From positions 1 through 64,000 of the forward strand of contig CAWEJL010000002.1 of assembly GCA_963809385.1 (NCBI GenBank): 64,000 nucleotides of DNA, written 5' to 3'. The notes under the pieces were generated by a model. That model had not been told where the DNA came from, did not search any database, and saw nothing but the letters and a program-made list of their open reading frames with translations. Every line of letters starts with the position of its first letter. The first letter of the stretch is position 1. This stretch comes from JAKAIY01 sp963809385. GTDB lineage: Bacteria; Chloroflexota; Ktedonobacteria; Ktedonobacterales; JADMIN01. A program made the translations under genes and the position numbers. Of the stretch, positions 41,557-52,168 are shown in pieces.

Positions 41557-41586
41557 ACACTACACGAAGGCGCCTTTGTCTGTCAA
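41557..41586 (-). promoter_or_regulatory. Probable promoter of the metX leader
   Basis: Minus-strand TTGACA (41586-41581), an 18-bp spacer and TAGTGT (41562-41557) predict a start near 41549, about 26 nt before riboswitch stem P1. The -35 is perfect and the -10 is weaker (four of six). It lies 48 bp after the accA stop, so the met operon has its own transcription unit. Confidence 0.6.
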
Positions 41587-41633
41587 GGGGAGTTGTGTGA
41601 ATTGAAGAAAATTGACGCCATAGCCCTGTTGCG

Positions 41634-42627
41634 CTACTGGCGACTCGCGGCGGACGAAACGGGAGCGATCTCGGCGATGCCCTGCAGGCCAATGCGGCGG
41701 AAGCGCTGGTAGCGCTGTTCGAGCAGCGTTTCGACAGACAGACCACGCAACTCACCCAGATTGTTCAGCAGCGCGGCTTTGAGGGCGCTAGCGGCGGCCT
41801 CGTAGTCGCGATGGGCGCCGCCGAGCGGCTCTGGGATGATGCCATCCACAATGCCAAACTCCATCAGCTCAGGGGCGGTGATTTTCATCGCCTGGGCCGC
41901 GTCGGGCGCGAAGGCGTTGTCGCGCCAGATGATTGAAGCGGCGGCTTCGGGCGCGGCGACGGTGTAGACGGCGTTCTCCAGCATCAGCACGCGGTCGCCG
42001 ACGCCAATGCCCAGCGCGCCGCCGCTGCCACCCTCACCAATCACCACACACACAATCGGCGTGCGTAGGGCTGCCATCACCATCAGGTTCTCGGCGATAG
42101 CCTGCGAGATGCCGCGCTCCTCATCACCGAGGCCAGGATAGGCTCCGGTCGTGTCAATTAGCGTAATAACCGGGAAATGGAAGCGCTCGGCATACTTGAA
42201 GAGGCGCAACGCCTTGCGATAGCCCTCCGGGTGCGCCATGCCGAAATTGCACTCTTCCTTCTCTTTCAAGTTCGCGCCCCTTCTGGTGACCTATTATCAC
42301 CACCGTCTCGCCATCCAACCTGGCCAAACCACCCTGAATCGCGCGGTCGTCGGCGAAGCGACGATCGCCACGCATCTCGAAGTAGTCTTCGAAAATCAGC
42401 TTGAGATAGTCGTTGGTGTAGGGACGGTCACGGTACCGCGCCACCTGCACGCGCTGCCACGGAGTAAGGGAGGAATAGATCTCGCGCATGCGCCGTTGAT
42501 ATTCGCGCTTCAACTCTTCAAGCTGGGCGCGCTCCTCGGCGCGCATGCGATCGCCACGCTTCTGCAAATGGGCGATGCGCTTATCAATCTCGGCGAGGGG
42601 GCGCTCAAAATCGAGATCGTAGGCCAT
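41634..42627 (-). CDS. accA: Acetyl-CoA carboxylase carboxyltransferase subunit alpha, frameshifted
   Basis: Transfers the carboxyl group from biotin to acetyl-CoA as a partner of AccD. The N-terminal frame starts at 42627 (DFERPLAEIDKRIAHLQKRG, then FEMRGDRRFADDRAI). Near 42275 an extra base shifts the frame to NLKEKEECNFGMAHPEGYRK. The C-terminal part includes TLIDTTGAYPGLGDEERG, GEGGSGGALGIGVGD and YTVAAPEAAASIIWRD, the typical crotonase-like core. Total length is about 330 residues, normal for AccA. It follows accD by 60 bp. Confidence 0.93.
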
Positions 42628-42687
42628 AAGACTCTCGTCCTCCGCGACGTGTGATGGAGTAAACTTCAGCGGCGCCGTGTGGCGCGG

Positions 42688-43573
<886 letters not shown>

Positions 43574-43714
43574 GCTCCTACCACCTCTGACTTCGCGGAA
43601 TACGCCGCCACCTCAGCGGGACGCGCCGCGCGGCTGCCGATGTCTGTCACATTATCATCGCGCATCGCGGCGAAAGCGTCAACTGGCTAACACAAGAGGC
43701 GATTGACGCGTGAC

Positions 43715-44891
43715 CTACTCGCCCTCGAAGAGCGCATCAATAAACTCGTCGACGTCGAACGCCTCCAGGTCCCCAACGCGCTCACCCGTGCCAATAAACT
43801 TGATTGGCAGGCCCAGCTCAGAGGCGATGGCGAAGACGATGCCGCCGCGCGCCGTGCCGTCCAGCTTGGTCAGCACTACACCGCTCACGCCCGCGTCTTT
43901 CACAAACTGCTTGGCCTGCGCCAGGCCGTTCTGCCCAGTGGTGGCGTCCAGCGTCAGTAGCACCTCATGCGGGGCCTCGGGATCGTAGCGCTGAAGCACG
44001 CGCACGATCTTCTTCAGCTCCTCCATTAAGTTTGTCTTAGTGTGAAGACGCCCAGCGGTATCCACCAGCAGCACGTCAGCGCCGCGAGACTGCGCGGCCT
44101 GCATGGCGTCATAGACCACAGCGGCGGAGTCGGCTCCCTGATGCTGCGCGATCACGGGAACGCCAACACGCTCACCCCAGGTCTTGAGCTGCTCGACCGC
44201 CGCCGCGCGGAACGTGTCTCCAGCGGCCAGCATCACATGATGCTTCTGCTTCTTGAGCAGATTGGCGACCTTGGCGATGCTGGTGGTCTTCCCCACGCCG
44301 TTCACGCCAACGAAGAGCAGCACCGTAATCGGCGAGGTCTCCGAGAAGACCAGTGGCTCCGGGTCGCCGAGCAGCAGCTCCAGCTCCTCTTTGAGCGCGC
44401 CGCGCAACTCCGAGCCACGCGTCAGCCGCTCCGCCTCGACGCGTTCATGGAGCACCGTCATCAGCCGCTCAGTCGTCTCGACGCCAACATCGCTGCTGAT
44501 GAGCGTCTCTTCCAGCTCGTCCCAGAGATCAGCCGTGATCGGATCATGGGCAAGCGAGTCATTGACGCGCCCGAAGAGCTGACGTGTGCGTCCCAGGCTC
44601 AGTTTGAACGGGTTGAAGCTGAAGCCACGCCGGGGCGCGGATTCTGACGGATCGGGAGCGGCGAGCCCGTCTGCCTCCCCGGACTCCTCGGCGGCGTCCA
44701 CGGGAGCGGGTGAGGCGGCGAGCTCAGGGGACGTCGCATCCTCTACCGCGGCGACGTCAGCGGCGGCTTCGGAAACGCCCGCCTCGTCAGGCGTGGATGC
44801 CGTCTCGTCGCTCGCGAGATCCTTCGCTGCGCTCCTCATTCCGCTCTTCCGCTGGGTTTCTAAACAGGCTCTTGCGCAAGCGCTCAAACAC
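43715..44891 (-). CDS. ftsY: Signal recognition particle receptor FtsY
   Basis: An SRP GTPase that docks ribosome-SRP complexes at the membrane. The N domain includes LISSDVGVETTERL. G motifs are GVNGVGKTTSIAK (P-loop), DTFRAAAVEQL, DTAGRLHTKTNL and TKLDGTARGG, ending GTGERVGDLEAFD. The acidic A region is Ala/Glu-rich. A GTG at 44891 with AGGGGAG upstream opens a frame reading FERLRKSLFRNPAEERNEER, a typical amphipathic FtsY N-terminus, but it stops unless the frame shifts somewhere in 44810-44870. The continuously open frame begins further upstream at 44932 with an unlikely N-terminus. Confidence 0.93.
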
Positions 44892-45018
44892 GATCGCTCC
44901 CCTGGGGATGGGCGGCGCGCGGCATTCCGCATGTCGCGCCGCCAGCCCGCTTGTGTATCGACCTATGGCAGAGGCGGCGCATCACGCGCGCGCCTCCGCC
45001 GCGATAGCCAGCCCGCGC

Positions 45019-45408
45019 CTAGCGTTGCGTTCGATGCGGAAAGGCTGAGGCGTCAGTCACCGGCTCATTTATGAAAATGTCGCCGTTTCGTATCTTGACA
45101 TTGAACCGGCACTCAGGATTCGTGCACACCCAGGCTTTGAACTGGATTGACGCCCCCTGGCTTCCAAAATCCGACAGTGGCACCAGTTCACCAGCGCCAC
45201 ACTTGCGGCATCGCGGAAAACCGTTCTCCACGTTGCTCGCCCCCTTCCAAAAAATTTTGAGGCCCCACTCCTCGCCCAATTCTCCATCGCAGTTCGCCGC
45301 GAGCGTGTGCTCGCGGTACGCCAAACTCCCGAACAGGTGAAGGGGCGCGAATCGAAATCCACCGCTGCGTCCACTGCCTCGGGCATATGAGGAGCGCGCC
45401 AAAGACAC
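45019..45408 (-). CDS. Hypothetical zinc-ribbon protein
   Basis: Up to 129 residues; the start is uncertain. The convincing part is the C-terminal half, with CRKCGAGELVPLSDFG and WVCTNPECRFNVKIRNGD. These provide two Cys pairs separated by about 27 residues, a zinc-ribbon pattern. The N-terminal ~30 residues look like translated non-coding DNA, so translation may start later or in another frame. No known family recognised. Confidence 0.5.
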   Translation of the reverse strand: MSLARSSYARGSGRSGGFRFAPLHLFGSLAYREHTLAANCDGELGEEWGLKIFWKGASNVENGFPRCRKCGAGELVPLSDFGSQGASIQFKAWVCTNPECRFNVKIRNGDIFINEPVTDASAFPHRTQR

Positions 45409-45859
45409 TATACCATCGGCGCGCTCGATTTTCCCGCATTTCGAGCATTATGGCATACCTTGAGACGCTCAGAGCATAGCGCAAGCTTTGAGCCATTCGC
45501 ACAGGGAACAGCCCTGAAGAGATACACGTCCCAGGAAGCGCGCCAACCAGCCGATGAGAAAACCGAGCGATCGTCGTTAAATTCCCCAGACGCGCGGCGC
45601 GGCGCGACAGGTGCAAGCATAGGGCGTTTGGGCCGCGTGATACAGCGCTGTGCCTGATGGGTAACACAAACCGTTAAAGAAGGCAGAGGCGCCACGAAGA
45701 AGCGCAAACTATACACTATAACACCGCGCGGGTGGCTAGATACCTTGTGTGGGCGAGCCCGCGGGGGATATACTTGCCCCGGCGGCTACGGCTGAGCGCG
45801 GGGTCGAGCGGGGCGCTCTTTGGGACGCGACACGATGCGGAGAAGAGGATTGTTAGGAA
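45409..45859. other. Gap upstream of lon
   Basis: No supported coding frame. AT-rich TATACACTATAAC near 45708-45722 could hold a -10 element for lon, but no matching -35 was found. No CIRCE-like inverted repeat was seen. Confidence 0.5.
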
Positions 45860-48463
45860 ATGGATAGCCAGCGCCGCCCAGGCCGCCCACGACGCAATCG
45901 GACTCGCGACAGCGAGCTACCGGGAGACGCCTTGAGCGGATCCATAGAATCATTGGATGAGGCGGATCTGGCAGGCATTCCGCGCGATCTCCCAGTGCTC
46001 CCAGTACGGAACACGGTGTTGCTGCCCCACATGGTCGTGCCCCTGTTCGTTGACCGCGAACCCGCGCTGCGCGCAGTCGAATATGCGATGGCGCATGACC
46101 GCACGATCCTGATCGTCACGCAGCGCTCCGAGCGCCTCAGCGACCCCTCGCCGCAGGACGTCTATACGATGGGGACGGAGTGCGTCATCAATCGGGTGAT
46201 GCGCCTGAATGACGGCGCGACCAGCGTGATGGCGCAGGGCATTCGACGCTTCCGCATTCACGAGTGGCTTCCCCAGACCGCGTTCGGGCGCGCGCGCGGC
46301 GTCGCATACGAGGAGCCAGACGAGCGCGGTCCGCAAATCGAGGCGCTGGCGCGCGCGGCGTTGCGCAGTTTCGAGGACGTGACGAAGCTTAGCCAGAAAC
46401 TCACCGAAGACAGCTATATCCAGGCGCTCAATGTGGATAGCCCCGGCGCGCTGGCGGACTTCATCACCGCACAGATCGAGCCGCCGATCGAGGCGCGGCA
46501 GGACCTGCTGGAGACGCTCTCCCCCACCCAACGGCTGCGGCGTGTGACGCTCCTGTTGCGCAACGAGATCAACGTGCTGGAGCTGGAGCGCAAGATACAA
46601 GATGACGTCCAGCGCGAGGTGGATCACGGGCAGCGCGAGTACTATCTGCGCGAGCAGCTGCGCGCCATCCACCGTGAGTTGGGCGAGCGCGACCCCGCGA
46701 CACGCGACAACGATGAGCTGCGGGAGAAAATCCTGGCAGCGAGCATGTCGGATGAGGCGCAAACGCGGGCGCTGCGCGAGCTAGAGCGCATGGAGGCGAT
46801 GCCGCCGATGGCGCCGGAGTTCGGCGTGCTGCGGACGTATCTTGACTGGCTGATCGCGTTGCCCTGGACGGCGCGCACGCCCGACGCGATAGACATGCGG
46901 CGGGTGGCGAATGCCCTGGACACCAACCACTTTGGTCTGCAAAAGGTCAAGGACCGCATCATCGAGTTCATGGCGGTGCGCAAGCTAGCGCCCGAGGGAC
47001 GTACGCCGATCCTGTGCCTGGTGGGGCCGCCAGGGGTGGGCAAGACATCGCTGGGGCGCAGCGTCGCCGAGGCGCTGGACCGCAAATTCGTGCGTGTCTC
47101 GCTGGGCGGCGTGCGCGACGAGGCGGAGATACGCGGGCACCGGCGCACCTACGTCGGCGCGCTGCCGGGCCGCATCATCCAGACGATGAAGCAGGCGGGC
47201 GTCATCAATCCAGTCTTCGTGCTCGATGAGATTGACAAGCTCGCCTCGGACTTTCGGGGCGACCCCTCCGCCGCGCTGCTGGAGGCGCTGGACCCGGAGC
47301 AAAACAATAGCTTCTCCGATCACTATCTGGAGATCGCGTACGATCTCTCGAAAGTGATGTTCATCATGACCGCCAACTCGCTGCAGCCGATTCCCGCTCC
47401 GCTGCGCGACCGTATGGAGATCATCGAGATTCCAGGCTATACCGAGGAGGAGAAGGCGCACATCGCGCGCCAGTTCCTGATTCCTCGCCAGATGACCGAC
47501 GCCGGACTCTCGCTCAGCCGGATCGAGATTGACGATGAGGCGGTGACGCGCATCATCCGCGAGTATACCTATGAGGCGGGCGTGCGCGGGCTGGAGCGCG
47601 AGATCGCGGCGATCATGCGGCGCGTGGCGCGGCGCGTCGCCGAGGGGCGGCGGCACAAGGCGCATGTGACGGCGCAGCGCGTGCCGGCCTATCTGGGGCC
47701 GCAGAAACACTATCCCACCGAGGCGGAAGCGGATGACTTGATCGGCGCGGCGACCGGCCTGGCGTGGACTCCGGCGGGCGGAGACCTGACGATGGTCGAG
47801 GCGCAGGCCGTCCCAGGGCATGGCGCGATGATCCTGACCGGCCAGCTTGGCGACGTGATGAAGGAATCCGCGCAGGCGGCGCTGACGCTGATTCGCGCCC
47901 GCGCGAGCGCGCTCGGCCTCGAAAGCGCCTTCCACGAGCGGACCGATATCCACATCCATCTGCCAGCGGCGGGCATCCCCAAAGATGGCCCATCAGCGGG
48001 CGTGACGATGACCATCGCGATGATCTCGGCGCTGACCGGCCAGCCCGTGCGGCGGGATGTGGCGATGACGGGCGAGATCACGCTGCGCGGGCGCGTGCTG
48101 CCAGTCGGCGGAGTCAAGGAGAAGGCGCTGGCGGCCAACCGCGCGGGCATCACCACCGTGCTCTTGCCGCGCCGCAACCTGCGCGACCTGGATGACGCGC
48201 CGCAAGACATCCGCGATCAGCTGACGCTCATCCCGTTGGATACGATTGATGACGTCATCGCGCATGCGCTGCGCGAGACGTCGCGCTCGCCGCGCGTTGA
48301 GCCAGCGGCGACGACATCCGGCGCGCTGACGGCGCGGGCGCAGCGACCCTCACGCCCGCTGGCGGACCCAGTGGCGGCCAGCGGGCGAGTCGAGCGATCC
48401 CGCCCGCGCGCGGACTCCGGGGTCGCGGAGCGGCCAGCGGCGCCCATCCGGGCGGGGATGTGA
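45860..48463 (+). CDS. lon: ATP-dependent Lon protease
   Basis: An 867-residue AAA+ serine protease for quality-control proteolysis. The N-terminal LON domain begins LPVLPVRNTVLLPHMVVPLF. The coiled-coil region carries REYYLREQLRAIHRELGE. The AAA module has GPPGVGKTS (about 389-397), FVLDEIDKL and the arginine finger region. The protease domain has the catalytic Ser 712 (KDGPSAGVT) and Lys 753 (GGVKEKALA). The basic tail after residue ~800 is low-complexity and lineage-specific. The frame is intact over 2.6 kb, unlike many neighbours. Confidence 0.97.
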   Translation: MDSQRRPGRPRRNRTRDSELPGDALSGSIESLDEADLAGIPRDLPVLPVRNTVLLPHMVVPLFVDREPALRAVEYAMAHDRTILIVTQRSERLSDPSPQDVYTMGTECVINRVMRLNDGATSVMAQGIRRFRIHEWLPQTAFGRARGVAYEEPDERGPQIEALARAALRSFEDVTKLSQKLTEDSYIQALNVDSPGALADFITAQIEPPIEARQDLLETLSPTQRLRRVTLLLRNEINVLELERKIQDDVQREVDHGQREYYLREQLRAIHRELGERDPATRDNDELREKILAASMSDEAQTRALRELERMEAMPPMAPEFGVLRTYLDWLIALPWTARTPDAIDMRRVANALDTNHFGLQKVKDRIIEFMAVRKLAPEGRTPILCLVGPPGVGKTSLGRSVAEALDRKFVRVSLGGVRDEAEIRGHRRTYVGALPGRIIQTMKQAGVINPVFVLDEIDKLASDFRGDPSAALLEALDPEQNNSFSDHYLEIAYDLSKVMFIMTANSLQPIPAPLRDRMEIIEIPGYTEEEKAHIARQFLIPRQMTDAGLSLSRIEIDDEAVTRIIREYTYEAGVRGLEREIAAIMRRVARRVAEGRRHKAHVTAQRVPAYLGPQKHYPTEAEADDLIGAATGLAWTPAGGDLTMVEAQAVPGHGAMILTGQLGDVMKESAQAALTLIRARASALGLESAFHERTDIHIHLPAAGIPKDGPSAGVTMTIAMISALTGQPVRRDVAMTGEITLRGRVLPVGGVKEKALAANRAGITTVLLPRRNLRDLDDAPQDIRDQLTLIPLDTIDDVIAHALRETSRSPRVEPAATTSGALTARAQRPSRPLADPVAASGRVERSRPRADSGVAERPAAPIRAGM

Positions 48464-48579
48464 GCGGACTGGCGCGCCACGACGTATACCTCATACAGAG
48501 AAGCCCACACCGGCTTGGGCGTCCGCCGCCACAGCGGCGGAGACACACCGGCGGCAAGCGCGGCGAAACGGAGGATGAC

Positions 48580-49412
48580 GTGAGCGCAGGCGCGCCGCGA
48601 CCGGAGCTATCCATCATCATTCCGGCCTATAACGAAGCGCGGCGACTGCCGGAGAGCATCGCCCGGCTCCAGGGCTACCTCCAAAAGCAATCGCTCCTGA
48701 GCGAAGTCATCATCGTTGACGACGGCAGCACGGACAGCACCTCAACCGTTGTGCGCTCATGGATGGGGCGCTGGCACGCGCTGCGACTGATCCAGGTCCC
48801 ACACCAGGGCAAAGGGGCCGCTGTACGCGCGGGAGCGCTGGCGGCGCAAGGCAAATGGATCTATCTCGCCGACGCGGACTTCTCCGTCCCAATCGAGGAA
48901 ATGTCGCGCTTTCTGGAGGAGCCGCCGCCGCGAGAGGACCTGCGCATCGGCTCGCGCGAGGCGCCAGGCGCGCATCGCTATGGCGAGCCATATTTCCGGC
49001 ACCGATGGGACGTGTCTTCAATCTGATCGTGCGCGCGCTGGTCGTACCCGGCATCTCCGATACGCAGTGCGGCTTCAAGCTGCTGCGGCGCGAGGTCGCG
49101 ATTGACTTGTTCCTCCACCAGACGATCCCTGGCTGGGGCTTCGATGTGGAGCTGCTCTACATCGCCCAGGCGCGCGGGTATAGCATCCGCGAGATTCCGG
49201 TACCGTGGTATTACCGCACGGGAAGCAAAGTGCGCCCAGGCCGCGACACAATCGCCATGCTGCGCGACCTGTTCGCCATCCGGCGCAACGCGCGGCGCGG
49301 GCGCTACCAGCGGCGCGTCGTCCCCCACCCCACCTACGCGCCCGAGGATGCGGTGATCGCTGGCTTCGAGATCGAAGCGCCCAACAGCGCCGCCAGCAGC
49401 CTACCCGACTGA
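48580..49412 (+). CDS. Family 2 glycosyltransferase, frameshifted
   Basis: A dolichyl-/polyprenyl-phosphate sugar transferase-like GT2 enzyme. The GTG start at 48580 has GGAGG upstream. The first frame contains ELSIIIPAYNEARRLPESI, IIVDDGSTDST and the DXD-type LADADFSVP. Near 49000 the frame changes to MGRVFNLIVRALVVPGISDT and QCGFKLLRREVA, continuing through WGFDVELLYIA to a stop at 49410-49412. One indel is the simplest reason. The last 102 bp are duplicated exactly at 52370-52471, bounding the Rhs block. Confidence 0.85.
49309..49410 (+). repeat. 102-bp direct repeat, left copy (native end of the GT2 gene)
   Basis: It begins AGCGGCGCGTCGTCCCCCAC and ends CAGCAGCCTACCCGACT. It is identical base for base to 52370-52471. 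In this copy the following bases give a TGA stop for the glycosyltransferase. Confidence 0.95.
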
Positions 49413-49419
49413 GCGCGCG

Positions 49420-49882
49420 ATGAAGGCCATTCTCGCAGCTATCTCACCTTCTACTAGCGGTGTTGCCACCTCCACCCAGCTCTACGGCCCCTACGGCGGC
49501 GTGCGCTACCAGAACGGCAGCCTACTCGGCACGCGCGCCTACACCGGCCAGCATGCCGACGCGCTCGACCGGGCTGGACTACTACGACGCCCGCTACTAC
49601 GACCCTGTCGCCGGCCAGTTCACCAGCGCCGATACCGCCTTGGCGGGCGGGTTCAACCGCTACGCCTACGTGGGCGGCAATCCTGGACGCGCACCGACCC
49701 AATCGGGCATCACTACGCTCCGTCCGGTTATGATCCACAGTATCATCTTCCTCAAATACCTGATGTAAGGAGATATAATCCGTATGTCCATTGGGGAAGA
49801 ACGACTAAACTCGCTGAACTACGGCCCTTCTCCGGTAAGAGAAGGTCCAAATGCGAATGCCGTACATGGAATCATGGACTGA
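49420..49882 (+). pseudogene. Rhs repeat-associated core fragment with short tip, frameshifted
   Basis: The fragment starts 10 bp after the left direct repeat and lacks all the usual upstream Rhs repeats. It contains LYGPYGGVRYQNGSLLGTRA, YTGQHADA, then (shift near 49575) LDYYDARYYDPVAGQFTSAD and NRYAYVGGNP, then (shift near 49690) TRTDPIGH, the boundary where Rhs core ends and a variable tip begins. The tip reads YDPQYHLPQIPDVRRYNPYV; with one more shift near 49800 it ends at TGA 49880-49882, just before the next gene's ribosome site. It resembles an orphan Rhs-CT cassette. Toxin activity is unproven. Confidence 0.7.
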
Positions 49883-49909
49883 AAAAAGGGATAAAGGAGG
49901 CATCAGACA

Positions 49910-50566
49910 TGGGGGCAGACATCTACGGCTTTGCAGAGATCTTCAAGAATGTCCCAGCCGACGGCCCGGAGGCATGGGTTGGCGTTATGCGCCTCCACGA
50001 GCTTGTTGAGCGCAACTATGGGATGTTCGGCGCTTTGTTTGGCGTGCGCAACATTGACGGCTTCGTCCCCGCGTTCGCTGGTCGAGGATTGCCTGCCGAC
50101 GCATCGGAAGCGACCGCCATTGAATCGAGTGATCTGGACGGAGGCGTACGCCCCTCATGGATATTGTGGTCAGAGCTCAGCGCGGTCGAGTGGGATGCGA
50201 TAGGATCCAAGCAGTTACGCGAGACTCATGTCAAAGAGGAGCATCGTGGGCGCAAGAGCCAGCATAACCCCTCATTTGTCATCAGTTCGTCAACCGAGAC
50301 GCCCCTCGGCCCTCAGGTGCGTCGCTCGCGAAAAGGCCATCCCGAAGCCGGGGAAGAGACAATCGCGCCAAGAGAAATGATTGCGCCAGGTATAAAGCGA
50401 GTTGGTTCTAGAAGCGGTGATATCTACTATGCGCGAACCGCGCGCTACTCTGTCCGAGAAATATTTAACACCTGGGTGGCGAGCATGTTTTGATGTGATG
50501 CATGCGCTGGCGGATACCTTTGGCAGTGACAATGTTCGCTTGGTAGCATGGTTCGACTCTGATTAA
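49910..50566 (+). CDS. Hypothetical protein, candidate immunity protein, frameshifted
   Basis: The ATG follows AAAGGAGG at good spacing, directly behind the Rhs tip. The N-terminal part reads MGADIYGFAEIF and NYGMFGALFGVRNIDGFVP, then WILWSELSAVEWDAIG. The frame then changes near 50435 to SEKYLTPGWRACFDVMHALA and DNVRLVAWFDSD, stopping at 50564-50566. I recall small proteins with a GADIYGF-like start and a VRLVVWFD-like end in this style, of unknown function. Position right after an Rhs tip, a clear ribosome site and a two-domain acidic protein fit an immunity protein; this is inference. Confidence 0.65.
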
Positions 50567-50639
50567 TGAAAGGAGGGGTGCCAGATCAACTCTCACGCAA
50601 GCGCCTCAGCGCCGCCAGATTGTCAGGGGTCGCACGCAC

Positions 50640-51592
50640 GGGAATTAGCAACTCGTTCGTCTACTTGACCAGCGACACCCTCGACAGCGTCTCCGAAGCG
50701 CTTTATGGCTCCAGCCACTGCATCGCCACCCAGTTCTACGCCTTGCGGCACCGTGCGCTATCAGAATGGGACGTTTCCTGGCACGCTTGACTACACCAGT
50801 CAGCGCGCCGACGCGGCTCCGGGCTGGACTGCGACAACGCCCGCTACTACGACCCCGTGGCGGGGCAGTTCACCAACGCCGACCCATTCAGCAGCGCCGG
50901 GGTTTATGCGATAGTGTACGGGCGTCAGAGCGCAGGGCAGAGCAGTGGCGCCACGATGTCAGACAGCAGTGCGTCATGGGATTCTCTGCCTCACAGCCAG
51001 TCCAAACAGGCGATTCCTCGTCGCGACGAACCTAACGCCTTTGCGTATGTAAAAGGCAATCCAGAGTCCCGCACAGATCCCACTGGTTTGTGGTCGGTTG
51101 GCGTCTGTGTCTCGTTAGGCGCCGGTGCCGGTGCCGGTATCGGAGGATTTCCTCGAGGGATGCGCCGTTGTAGCTCAGAGCGCTGAGGGTGACTGGACAG
51201 GTGGGCTGACTGGCGCCTATGGTGGCGGATTCTCGGCAGGGGGCGAGGCAAAGGCTGGAGTTGACCTCCAGGTCAGTAACGCCAACCATGTGGGTGATCT
51301 CGGTGGCCCATTCAGTTACGGAGGCGCTTCCGCTGCGAATGGCGCTGGTGGTAGTATTGGCGGATTTAACGGGCAAGACAGTCACGGACGTCAAGTCAGT
51401 GGGGTCGATATTCAAGGGGTAGCTGGCGCAGGTGTTTCCGGCTATGGAGGGCAATCCAATACAGGCGCGTTGCAGTTTGGATCGTCAACGCCACCATTGC
51501 TGCCGTATCAGGAGCATCTCTGGGCACGTCATTACTATAGGCCACTATGGGAGCCTTATGAAACGGAGCATAACTGGCTTGAAACCTCATGA
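50640..51592 (+). pseudogene. Second Rhs core fragment with Gly-rich tip, frameshifted
   Basis: Rhs core signatures are spread over several frames: VYLTSDTLDSVSEALYGS, GTVRYQNGTFPGTLDYTSQR, NARYYDPVAGQFTNADPFSS and PNAFAYVKGNPESRTDPTG. The tip starts LWSVGVCVSLGAGAGAGIGG and, after a shift near 51150, becomes EGDWTGGLTGAYGGGFSAGG and VDLQVSNANHVGDLGGPFSY. The tip is rich in Gly, Ala and Ser. The end is at 51592, or at 51540 if another shift leads into the hydrophobic ATIAAVSGASLGTSLL. No N-terminal Rhs shell is present. Confidence 0.7.
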
Positions 51593-51816
51593 ACGCAGCT
51601 CAAGAACAGATACTTTGGTAATCTGGAGCAGGTGTGGCGCAATGTCACCTTCTAGCCGACCCGATGACGACCATATGGTAAGGATAGAGGCCTACGAAGC
51701 ATCACTGGCATTGTCTAGGCCCATATGAGGCTTCAAAATACGCCAACATCTGACGTTGGCAGCGCTTCGTGTGGGAGAACAAGGCGCTAGTCTACTAACA
51801 AATGGGAGAAACGCAT

Positions 51817-52168
51817 ATGAGCGCTGAAGCGCAGCGAATATCGGCGATCGTTTTCCTCATCTCGTGGGTAGGCGGAGCGTTCATCCTTTTCCTTCGCATG
51901 AGGATCGCGCAGAACGACTATTTCAGCCGGTTTGATGGTCTGATCTATTTCCCAATAAATAGCCCCCTATTTTTCAGACCTCGTTTCGCCTTACGCTTCC
52001 TGGCGTATTCTACGCCTTACGTTTCAGCAGCAGACCGATCCAATACTCGAGTCATTGCGTCGCGAGATATTGAGGCGCTGGCTCCATATGGGCGCGTGGA
52101 TCTTTGGCTTTCCCGTTCCATTCTTCACCATTGTAGCGATCCTGACCTCTACGAACTCTCTGCGATGA
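51817..52168 (+). CDS. Small two-helix membrane protein, frameshifted
   Basis: The ATG at 51817 follows GGGAGA. Residues 8-27 form a membrane helix (IVFLISWVGGAFILFLRM). A soluble segment (FDGLIYFPINSPLFFRPR) follows. Near 52025 the frame shifts to DPILESLRREILRRWLHMGA and a second helix (WIFGFPVPFFTIVAIL), ending at TGA 52166-52168. GC content is lower than in the surrounding chromosome. No family recognised; it could be an immunity or accessory protein for the preceding Gly-rich tip. Confidence 0.5.

Noticed and set aside
45700..45860. Heat-shock-type promoter or CIRCE operator for lon
   Set aside because: No CIRCE dyad and no -35 at correct distance from the AT-rich TATACACTATAAC stretch.
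46985..47959. A 324-codon minus-strand frame
   Set aside because: It is antisense to the Lon AAA and protease domains and shows no protein features.
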